Source: Candidatus Poribacteria bacterium
GTDB lineage: Bacteria > Poribacteria > WGA-4E > WGA-3G
Assembly (NCBI GenBank): GCA_003635195.1
Contig: PYIY01000082.1
Location: forward strand, 20,533 to 84,532
Direction: 5' to 3'
DNA length: 64,000 nt
The notes beneath the pieces are model-generated. The model had not been told where the DNA came from. It ran no database searches and was given only the letters and a program-made list of their open reading frames with translations. Below, piece by piece: positions 57,458-64,000 of this stretch. The position numbers and the translations under genes were made by a program. Numbering within the stretch: position 1 is the first letter of the stretch; each line of letters starts with the position of its first letter.

Positions 57458-57679
57458 ATGTACTTGATTTGTTATTCATGTAGGCACGGCTATGGCGTGC
57501 ATCAAGAAAGTATTGATTTTGTTAAGAAACAGACCTGCTCAAATGGGCATGTTCACGATATACGGTGCAGGTGTGGTCGGAAGATATATGCCGTCCAACG
57601 TGTCGATTCGAGGCGTTGGAAATCTATCGACCGCAAAGTCCTTTGGAAATACCCGGACGAACGCACACCCGGGAAGTAA
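57458..57679 (+). CDS. Small cysteine-rich (zinc-ribbon-like) protein
   Basis: A 73-residue protein with two CxxC-like pairs: LICYSCRHGYGVH and then CSNGHVHDIRCRCGRKIY. This suits a small zinc ribbon. The C-terminal half is basic. AAGGA lies 9 nt upstream of the start, and it precedes the ABC exporter gene by 21 bp, so it is probably co-transcribed. Function unknown. Confidence 0.6.
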   Translation: MYLICYSCRHGYGVHQESIDFVKKQTCSNGHVHDIRCRCGRKIYAVQRVDSRRWKSIDRKVLWKYPDERTPGK

Positions 57680-57700
57680 GCACGGAGGCACAAAGAAGGC

Positions 57701-60028
57701 ATGTCAATTGCAGAGACACCAACGGGCACGCTTGACGCGATGCCTGATTCACTCGAACAAACATTACAAAGCCTGAATATACCGACAGGACAAATCCGAT
57801 TTGCTGTTCAAAGCGATATAAGTTCATCTGGTAGTTACGGCGAAGAGTGGTTCGTGCTGACAGATGCTGCGATATTTACCGTAACGGGTGAGGGTGAGGT
57901 GCTGCACTATATCCCTTATAAAAGTGTGTTGGGTATCCGTGCCGAAGTCGTAGTAGATGCCGGTCTCTTGGTGCTGGAAACACAAGAAGGCACAGTTGAC
58001 CTTATCCGTTATTCAAACGGTTGCGCGGCGAAATTCGGGTTTGTCGCGCGATTCATCGGGGACGAGATTGAGTTCCGAGACGGTAAACGCGATGAAGCCC
58101 CGATTTGGGACTATAAGCCTGAGGATCACTCCTGTAAAAGTTGTGGACTCCTGTTACCAGACGAGTTCTCACCTTGTCCGGCATGCACCAAAAAGCACAA
58201 GGTGATGTTACGGATTTTGACCTACATACGACCATATCGCGGTAGGGCAATCCTCTATACTATATTCCTTATCGTTGGAACGCTCATTGCATTAGCCCCT
58301 CCGTATTTCACACGCATCTTTGTTGATGATATCTTGATGTTGAGCGAAGCCCCTAACGCCGTGCCAGAAGCATCAGAGACGTGGTTGGGTGAAATATTCA
58401 GGGGTATTCAACCGCTCACTGTCGCTTTATCTATGGCTGTAGGCATGCTGTTAGCGATAATGGTTACCAGCACAATTTTTTCAATTTTCCAACAACGCCT
58501 GGGGGCTTGGCTGACGTTCCGTATCGCTGCAAATATCCGGGCACATGTTTACCAACATCTTCACAATCTATCCATCCGATTTTTCGACAAGCGCACAACG
58601 GGGACGGTTATCTCACACGTTACTGAGGATAGCGAGAGACTTCAGGACTTCATGTTAGAAGGACTTTCGTTTCTCAGCGTGCAGCTGTTTATGTTCTTTG
58701 GGATTGGGGGTATGCTCTTCTTGATGAATTGGAAATTGGCATGCTTTATCTTAATTCCAATTCCGATAATCGTCTTGGGTGCGGGTTGGTTTTGGAAGAA
58801 AGTGCGAAGCCTTTGGCATCGCGCTTGGCGTCGCCGCTCAAAACTCTTCGATGTCGTCAATGACTCCGTATCCGGTATTCGGGTTGTCCGCGCCTTCGGA
58901 CAACAACGGGGTGAGGTTAACCGATTTGGGACTGCTAATGTAGATACACGGGACTATGAGACCTATGCTGAGATGGTTTGGGCAACTTATTATCCGCCTT
59001 TGTTGTTTGCTATCCAGTTCGGAACGCTCATCGTTTGGTATGTCGGCGGACTTGATGTCCTCGCCGGGCCCGAGTCGATGAAACTCGGAACCTTATTCGC
59101 TTTTCTCGGTTACCTTGGTATGTTTTATCAACCGTTGCGCTATTTTAGTCCGCTTATCAATTGGGCTTCGCGCGCAATGACAGCGGCGGAACGACTCTTT
59201 GAGGTCATAGACTCGCAACCGGAGCAGTTAGATGATGGTAGCCTTAAAGCGATGCCGAACATCACGGGTGAGGTTAAATTCCATAACGTGACTTTCGGTT
59301 ATGAATCACACAAGCCGGTACTCAAGGACATTAACTTACATGTCCAACCCGGAGAGATGATCGGACTTGTCGGTCATTCTGGTGCGGGGAAGTCAACGCT
59401 TATTAATCTGATTTGTCGGTTCTATACACCGGATTCTGGGCAATTAGAAATCGATGGTGAGGATACTAAGCAGATTAACCTTAAGGATTTGCGCCAACAG
59501 ATCGGGGTCGTGCTACAGGATCCGTACCTGTTCAGTGGCACCATCGCCGAGAACATCGCCTACGCGCATCCAGATGCCTCTATGGAGGACATCATCGCAG
59601 CAGCGAAAGCGGCGAATGCACACGAATTTATTGTCAAGTTCCCAGACGGTTATGATACCGAAGTCGGTGAACGCGGTGGAAGCCTGTCCGGCGGTGAACG
59701 GCAACGCGTCTCAATTGCACGGGCAATTTTGCACAATCCACGCATCCTGATTCTTGATGAAGCCACCTCGTCCGTGGATGTAGAGACAGAGAAAAAGATT
59801 CAACAAGCGATTGATAGACTCGTGCAAAATCGGACGACATTTGCGATTGCGCACCGACTTTCAACACTCCGAAACGCCGACCGACTTTTCGTGATTGAAA
59901 AAGGTAAAGGTGTTGAATGTGGCTCTCATGAGGAACTCATGGAGAAGAAGGGTATCTATTACAAACTTGTAGAGACACAACGCGAAGCCGCCAACGTCCG
60001 TGCGGAAGCACAAGTCGTGGAAAGGTAA
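57701..60028 (+). CDS. ABC exporter with N-terminal PH-like and zinc-ribbon segments
   Basis: This 775-residue protein starts with a beta-rich domain of about 140 residues (WFVLTDAAIFTV, GLLVLETQEGTVDLI). A CxxC...CPAC zinc ribbon follows (SCKSCGLLLPDEFSPCPACTKKH). Then come six transmembrane segments (about 175-490) and an ATPase domain: Walker A GHSGAGKST near residue 557, signature LSGGERQR, Walker B ILILDEATSS and H-loop AHRLS. It would work as a homodimeric exporter. The next gene, DUF1854, starts 2 bp later; this pair has been linked with cyanophycin metabolism by family naming. Confidence 0.92.
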   Translation: MSIAETPTGTLDAMPDSLEQTLQSLNIPTGQIRFAVQSDISSSGSYGEEWFVLTDAAIFTVTGEGEVLHYIPYKSVLGIRAEVVVDAGLLVLETQEGTVDLIRYSNGCAAKFGFVARFIGDEIEFRDGKRDEAPIWDYKPEDHSCKSCGLLLPDEFSPCPACTKKHKVMLRILTYIRPYRGRAILYTIFLIVGTLIALAPPYFTRIFVDDILMLSEAPNAVPEASETWLGEIFRGIQPLTVALSMAVGMLLAIMVTSTIFSIFQQRLGAWLTFRIAANIRAHVYQHLHNLSIRFFDKRTTGTVISHVTEDSERLQDFMLEGLSFLSVQLFMFFGIGGMLFLMNWKLACFILIPIPIIVLGAGWFWKKVRSLWHRAWRRRSKLFDVVNDSVSGIRVVRAFGQQRGEVNRFGTANVDTRDYETYAEMVWATYYPPLLFAIQFGTLIVWYVGGLDVLAGPESMKLGTLFAFLGYLGMFYQPLRYFSPLINWASRAMTAAERLFEVIDSQPEQLDDGSLKAMPNITGEVKFHNVTFGYESHKPVLKDINLHVQPGEMIGLVGHSGAGKSTLINLICRFYTPDSGQLEIDGEDTKQINLKDLRQQIGVVLQDPYLFSGTIAENIAYAHPDASMEDIIAAAKAANAHEFIVKFPDGYDTEVGERGGSLSGGERQRVSIARAILHNPRILILDEATSSVDVETEKKIQQAIDRLVQNRTTFAIAHRLSTLRNADRLFVIEKGKGVECGSHEELMEKKGIYYKLVETQREAANVRAEAQVVER

Positions 60029-60030
60029 AC

Positions 60031-60600
60031 ATGCAGAGCGAAAATGGCGTTAAACAGGACACATCCTGCACAGACGATACGGCAAAACCGGAGTCGTCTG
60101 AAATAGATGACTTCACACCGCGCTATCTGGATGCAGCGGTACTCAGGTTTACGCGTTCAGAAGTCGGGACAGCACGACTCGAAATTCAGAATGAGGTTTG
60201 CCATCTGCGTGTAGTGGTGCGACAACTGATGCCACTCAGCAATCCTGAAGCATACATTTCACTCGGTGCCGACGAGGATACTGAAATCGGTATCCTTGTG
60301 AACCCGTCGGAACTTGCATCGGAGAGCCTGAAAATCGTACAAGAGGAATTGGATAAACGGTATTTCACACCGACAATTCAGAAGATTTATCATGTGAAGG
60401 AACATTTCGGTATCCATGAATGGGAAGTTGAAACGGAACGCGGACGTATAACGTTCTCGGTGCGTGGGTTGAATCAGAACATCAAACAGGTACCGCCAGC
60501 ACGCCTTTTTGTAACGGATGTACGCGGGAATCGGTACGATATTCCGGACTATCGGGAGTTAGATGCGCAGAGTTATCAGCAAATTCAGCGGCATCTGTAA
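60031..60600 (+). CDS. DUF1854 family protein, partner of the ABC exporter
   Basis: This 189-residue soluble protein matches DUF1854: AYISLGADEDTEIGILVNPSEL, RYFTPTIQKIYHVKEHFGIHEWEVETERG and FVTDVRGNRYDIPDYREL. The gene starts 2 bp after the ABC exporter stop, and family naming links DUF1854 to an ABC transporter of this type. No cyanophycin synthetase is in the window. The start of the next gene overlaps its end region. Confidence 0.9.
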   Translation: MQSENGVKQDTSCTDDTAKPESSEIDDFTPRYLDAAVLRFTRSEVGTARLEIQNEVCHLRVVVRQLMPLSNPEAYISLGADEDTEIGILVNPSELASESLKIVQEELDKRYFTPTIQKIYHVKEHFGIHEWEVETERGRITFSVRGLNQNIKQVPPARLFVTDVRGNRYDIPDYRELDAQSYQQIQRHL

Positions 60601-60607
60601 AAATAAA

Positions 60608-61927
60608 ATGAAACAGAGACGTTTTCACGCAGTCATTGCTTCAATTGGATTACATCTGCTCTTTGCCCTAATTGTGGCGTTGTTGCTATCTGAACAGAGA
60701 ATATTAGATAACGAAGCGTTTGAGGCGACACTTGTTAAACTCAATCCTACCAAAACAGAGATGGAAATCCGTCCGACCCATCGAACTATCAACATCAATC
60801 CCACACTCACAACAGAGACTTCTACACCTCGCACGCCGACGCAAGTATCGCATATACAGCAGCTTCCGAAACAACAGACAGCAGTCGTTCGAGAAGTGCC
60901 AAAGTTTGATGACGCGTTGGATCCTATAGAAGTAGCAGATGTTCCTACACTGTCTAATGTCGAGACGCCGAACGCTTCATCGGCGCATTCATCTGTTGCC
61001 TCTACAGGAGCGGTACCGACAATCAAAAGAACCGCGTCGCCTACAGTTAGAAGCAGAGGAATCGCAGATACTGGATTCACGGAATTTCTTGACGAAGCTT
61101 TGCCAACCGGCGGATTAGACGACGGGGCTGATATCACGTTGCGACATTCTGTGAAAATACCGAAAGAAAAATTGGGTGGTATTCTTAAAGGGACAGGAAA
61201 CGAAATTCGGGGACACATTCGACTGATTCGACTCAAACACTCGCTTTCGGATTGGTGGCAGGACCCAACCGCGATCCCCTCACTCATCAAATGGTTAGAG
61301 GATCACACCCCGATTCGCGCGGATATGGATTTCGCAGGTGGCGCGCTACAACTTACCGATCCTGAGATCCTGGATGCACCGCTTATTATTATGACAGGGC
61401 ATGATAAAGATATTACTGTAAGCCGTCAGCTTGCAAAAGACGGTCCATTGCAGACGGGTTTTACGTCAGAAGAACGCGCTGCGCTTCGGGAATATATCGT
61501 TGAGAAGGGGGGTATGCTGTTTTTCGACGACTGCGGTTTCAACGGGCTTTTCGCACACATTGTCGCTGATGAACTCAGGCAAATTTTTCCAGAATACCCA
61601 CTTGAGATTCTACCGCACGATCATGAAATCTATAGTATCCATTACCATCTGCCGAAACCACCGACCGGCGGCGACGTGTTCTGGGGAAATGAGAACAACG
61701 CACAACCGACGCAATTCCGTTATCAGAAAGGGATTATTATCGACAATCGGTTGGCTGTGGTTTATAATCGCAAGGACTACCTGTGTGCGATGGAGACTGC
61801 CGAGATCGAGAGCCGCACGATGTTACGGCTTCGGCGTTCCACGGATGTCTATCGGTTCATGTCAAACTTACTGATTTATGCGCTGAAGTATGGCGGGAAT
61901 ACGGATAGAACGGGGTATCAGAAATAG
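60608..61927 (+). CDS. DUF4159 protein with N-terminal membrane anchor
   Basis: This protein of about 439 residues has one N-terminal transmembrane segment (HAVIASIGLHLLFALIVALLL), a long low-complexity Thr/Pro/Ser linker (about residues 40-150) and a C-terminal DUF4159 domain (LIIMTGHDKDITVS...GGMLFFDDCGFNG...ILPHDHEIYSIHYHL). DUF4159 has a glutamine amidotransferase-like fold and often sits in gene sets with MoxR and BatA. The linker and anchor resemble TonB. I chose 60608 (MKQRRFHAV). It is not clear what it does here. Confidence 0.85.
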   Translation: MKQRRFHAVIASIGLHLLFALIVALLLSEQRILDNEAFEATLVKLNPTKTEMEIRPTHRTININPTLTTETSTPRTPTQVSHIQQLPKQQTAVVREVPKFDDALDPIEVADVPTLSNVETPNASSAHSSVASTGAVPTIKRTASPTVRSRGIADTGFTEFLDEALPTGGLDDGADITLRHSVKIPKEKLGGILKGTGNEIRGHIRLIRLKHSLSDWWQDPTAIPSLIKWLEDHTPIRADMDFAGGALQLTDPEILDAPLIIMTGHDKDITVSRQLAKDGPLQTGFTSEERAALREYIVEKGGMLFFDDCGFNGLFAHIVADELRQIFPEYPLEILPHDHEIYSIHYHLPKPPTGGDVFWGNENNAQPTQFRYQKGIIIDNRLAVVYNRKDYLCAMETAEIESRTMLRLRRSTDVYRFMSNLLIYALKYGGNTDRTGYQK

Positions 61928-61945
61928 ACACCGTCGCGGAAAAAA

Positions 61946-62293
61946 TTATACGATGCTGGTTATTGCCTCTGTGAGGTTCTTCGGGAAGTCGAAAAGTGAT
62001 GTCAGATTCGTCCGGATCATCATCCGTTTGATACCTTTATTGACGTTAACAAGCAATGTTTGCCCTCCGTTTTGACGGATCTGGGTGCTGGTAGTAATAA
62101 ACACACCTAAGCCTGCACTATCCATTGTCTGAGCTTTCGACATGTCAAAAATTAGGGTGGGCGTTCCACCTTGTGCCTCAAGTTCTTGAATATGTTCCTC
62201 AAGCATGGTTTTGAGCACGAGTGCATCTTGCCCGATAACTCTTCCTTGAATCTCCAAAAGTGTGAAATTTTTGTTCTGAATATTGACTTGCAT
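61946..62293 (-). CDS. STAS-domain anti-sigma factor antagonist
   Basis: This 115-residue protein matches SpoIIAA/RsbV: MQVNIQNKNFTLLEIQGRVIGQDA, then the conserved phosphorylation segment MDSAGLGVFITTS with the Ser acceptor. It would bind an anti-sigma kinase when unphosphorylated and free a sigma factor. No kinase is adjacent. It is convergent with the DUF4159 gene. Confidence 0.9.
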   Translation of the reverse strand: MQVNIQNKNFTLLEIQGRVIGQDALVLKTMLEEHIQELEAQGGTPTLIFDMSKAQTMDSAGLGVFITTSTQIRQNGGQTLLVNVNKGIKRMMIRTNLTSLFDFPKNLTEAITSIV

Positions 62294-62437
62294 AAGTTTC
62301 CCTTGCTATTTTCGCTTACCAAATTTTCACGAGCGTTCCAACTATCTGTAATACTTGATTTACTGTATCATTAGGCATATCTCCAGCGTATCTCGCGCCT
62401 CTTTCCAACCAATCAAGGCTAATGTACATAGTGAAGT

Positions 62438-62668
62438 TTACCAGACCCCCTCACCCACCGGCTGTCCTGTGTCTACTTCACTGGAAGAACCCGGCTCTGG
62501 CCCTTCGGAACTGGGTTCTGGTATGTTTTCGAGGAGTTCCTCGAGTGTATAATTCGGGGGAGGCACGGGCCCCTTCTTTTTTTTAGAAGGCGGGACATCG
62601 CTCGCTGCGACGGTTACCTTCTTATCAGACGCATCGGGTTTTAGGGATTTTGATGATTTCTTTTTCAT
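62438..62668 (-). CDS. Small low-complexity hypothetical protein
   Basis: A 76-residue protein, Lys/Ser-rich at the start and Pro/Glu/Ser-rich at the end, with PNYTLEELLENIPEP in between. That segment resembles short recognition tails of antitoxins (YTLEELL). No fold can be assigned. It lies between the STAS gene and the IS3 element and may be real, but confidence is limited. Confidence 0.4.
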   Translation of the reverse strand: MKKKSSKSLKPDASDKKVTVAASDVPPSKKKKGPVPPPNYTLEELLENIPEPSSEGPEPGSSSEVDTGQPVGEGVW

Positions 62669-62879
62669 TATGACATTTTCCTTTTCTCAGCAGGAAAGGT
62701 CCGCAAAATAACTCTCTCCTTTTACGACCTTTCTCGGTGATTCTCATTACTTAGTTGAATCATGTTCGGACTTAAACAGATACATAAATTTGGGTAAGTC
62801 TTAAATGTTTTGCACCATTAGAAATTGTAGCATAGAATTGAACTGAATATCAAGAAATATGAAGTGCATACGCTTATTT
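62669..62879. other. Gap before the IS3 element
   Basis: No gene is visible. AT-rich, with no clear promoter. The right end of the IS3 element probably lies near 62870-62880, but I cannot find a clean inverted repeat because its other end is outside the window. Confidence 0.4.
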
Positions 62880-62898
62880 AGACCACAATTTCGCAAAG

Positions 62899-63702
62899 TT
62901 AAGATAAGGTTCTTCGTTGAAATTCCATAGGTGTCAAATACCCTAACGCTGAATGTGGGCGTTTCTGATTATAGACTTGTGTGATAAACTGTCCGATGCG
63001 ATCTCTCGCCTCGGTGATGTTTTGATACTCATTGATGTCAACTTCTTCCTCTTTGAGCGTGCGGATGAGTCTTTCAGCATATCCGTTCTCCCAAGGCCGT
63101 CCGCGACGGGCGACGGAAATCTCAACACCATGTGCTTGGAGTGTTGCGATATAAGTTTTTGAAAGATACTGCACGCCTTGATCGGAATGATGAATCTCCG
63201 GGACGCTGTGGCATAATGCCTCTTTCAGCGGTTTGAGCGTCAGAGATTGGGTCAAGTGCTGACTGATCTGCCACGCTTTGATCATCCGAGTGAAAACATC
63301 CATGAGCAGGCAGAGGTAGATGAAACGTCCCTTGAGACGCACATAGGTAATATCTGCCACCCAGACCTGATCCTGATGAGAGACCTCAAGGGTTTCAAGC
63401 AGGTTGCGCCACGGTTTCTCCCCTTGAAGCGATCTTGTTGTTCGACACGCACGCTTCACGGAGACCAAGAGATCATTGTCTTTCATCAACCGAGCGACGC
63501 GTCGGGTGCCAACGCTGTATCCCTGACGCACGAGGAGCTGTGTGATACGTCTATACCCGTATCTCGGATACGCGCCAGCAAGTTTCTCTATTTCAGCGCG
63601 CAGAACCGCTTCGGATGGATCCGCTTTCGGTTGATAATAGAAACTGCTCCGGTTGATGCCGAGGATTTCACAAATATCTCGCACGGAATGCTCCTTGCGC
63701 AA
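62899..63702 (-). CDS. IS3-family transposase OrfB (catalytic)
   Basis: This protein of about 267 residues has the helix-turn-helix-like HTH_21 segment (RAEIEKLAGAYPRYGYRRITQLL) and a retroviral-type integrase core with the DDE triad: WVADITYVRL, HHSDQGVQYLS and ENGYAERLIRTLKEEEVD. It would be made as a fusion with OrfA by -1 frameshifting; the frame is open upstream of 63702 through QKKTIDGVGLTLSEKRCYIS. It moves the IS by copy-out/paste-in transposition. Confidence 0.92.
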   Translation of the reverse strand: MRKEHSVRDICEILGINRSSFYYQPKADPSEAVLRAEIEKLAGAYPRYGYRRITQLLVRQGYSVGTRRVARLMKDNDLLVSVKRACRTTRSLQGEKPWRNLLETLEVSHQDQVWVADITYVRLKGRFIYLCLLMDVFTRMIKAWQISQHLTQSLTLKPLKEALCHSVPEIHHSDQGVQYLSKTYIATLQAHGVEISVARRGRPWENGYAERLIRTLKEEEVDINEYQNITEARDRIGQFITQVYNQKRPHSALGYLTPMEFQRRTLS

Positions 63703-63734
63703 TGCCGAAATGTAGCATCGCTTCTCAGATAGCG

Positions 63735-64000
63735 TTAGTCCAACTCCGTCAATAGTTTTTTTTGGATGTCTAAAGCCACCGCCATCCTCCCAACGAGCTG
63801 CTCAAGGTGGGCGATACGCTTCTCAGCATCACTCGACTGCTTATCCGTAGACTCAAATAACGAGGACGCATTTTCAAGGAGGTGTCGCTTCCACTCTGAG
63901 AGTTGATTTTCGTTGAGATTATGTCGCCTACAGACTTCTGCTTGGGAAGTCGCACCACTGAGGACTTCAAAAACAAGTTCCGCTTTAAACTCAGGGGTGA
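63735..64000 (-). CDS. IS3-family OrfA (partial, DNA-binding)
   Basis: The visible 88 codons read FKAELVFEVLSGATSQAEVC and onwards (helix-turn-helix), then a leucine-zipper-like coiled coil (EKRIAHLEQLVGRMAVALD), ending ...KKLLTELD at TAA 63735-63737. The 5' end is cut by the window. OrfA binds the IS ends and is the first part of the frameshift product. Confidence 0.88.
   Translation of the reverse strand, partial: TPEFKAELVFEVLSGATSQAEVCRRHNLNENQLSEWKRHLLENASSLFESTDKQSSDAEKRIAHLEQLVGRMAVALDIQKKLLTELD

Larger units (their letters stand above)
62880..64000 (-). mobile_element. IS3-family insertion sequence, partial at the window edge
   Basis: Two overlapping frames in IS3 order and phase (orfA, then orfB in frame -1) fill this segment on the minus strand. 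A run of eight A residues (minus strand, 63756-63763) lies just ahead of the orfA stop, the expected slippery site for making the OrfAB transposase. The orfA start and the left inverted repeat are beyond the window. Both frames look intact as far as they are visible. Confidence 0.85.

Overview
The window looks like a chromosome segment from an uncultured, Gram-negative (diderm) bacterium. It has a TonB-dependent receptor with its own TonB protein, Lol-type lipoproteins, a DUF5916 outer-membrane barrel, MinCDE and KatG. The mix of DUF4159, DUF5916, a DUF1854/ABC pair, a LarA-family protein, Gfo/Idh/MocA, enolase-superfamily and sugar-ABC genes, together with many dispersed intergenic repeats, reminds me most of Candidatus Poribacteria or a related lineage. 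That placement is an inference from gene content; there is no rRNA gene here to settle it.

Positions 1-16224 hold a complete type I-D CRISPR-Cas locus, all on the minus strand: cas10d (HD nuclease plus large subunit), csc2 (Cas7), csc1 (Cas5), an HD-less cas3', cas6, a cas4-cas1 fusion and cas2. A leader follows, then an array of at least 79 repeats that runs off the left edge of the window. Repeat orientation (3' end ATTGAAAC) puts the leader next to cas2.

Positions 16230-19130, just upstream of cas10d, are the most interesting part. First come two tandem cassettes on the plus strand, each with a near-consensus promoter and two copies of a ~100-nt structured RNA (four copies with compensatory changes). 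Next is a DUF3800 gene on the minus strand with its own strong promoter. Upstream of that is a stand-alone crRNA-like gene: a perfect TTGACA-N17-TATAAT promoter, then two degenerate CRISPR repeats around a 29-nt pseudo-spacer. The first 18 nt of that spacer match the DUF3800 transcription start region at 17 of 18 positions. The only mismatch is guide position 6, and a GTT sits at the PAM position, which fits the reported I-D PAM. The architecture is that of CRISPR-regulated toxin-antitoxin (CreTA) or CreR modules, here with a type I-D effector and a DUF3800 protein as the regulated gene. A WYL-domain regulator gene, with a palindrome over its own -10 box, lies next to it.

Positions 20074-35618 carry bioD, a GlmU-like nucleotidyltransferase, a larA homologue, minC-minD-minE (interrupted by a 452-bp insertion), a HAD phosphatase, a sugar-ABC ATPase, a CTP-dependent lipid kinase homologue, and an uptake cluster (TonB receptor, beta-helix lipoprotein, small lipoprotein, TonB). 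Positions 35720-41925 look like a small defence-type island: a large type IIG-like restriction-methylation protein, a TIR-like gene broken by an in-frame TAG, an unrecognised 594-residue protein, two tiny genes, and a DUF433 antitoxin-like gene on the opposite strand.

Positions 42182-62668 are mostly metabolic and envelope genes: oxidoreductases, a ferritin-like protein, a CDF metal exporter, FmdB, a sugar-ABC binding protein and one permease, HisA, an SDR, a UMF1-type transporter, KatG, DUF5916, an enolase-superfamily dehydratase, an ABC exporter with DUF1854, DUF4159 and a STAS protein. The right edge holds an IS3-family element cut by the window end. Dispersed repeats are common throughout, and one family supplies the 5' leader and Shine-Dalgarno sequence of several genes.
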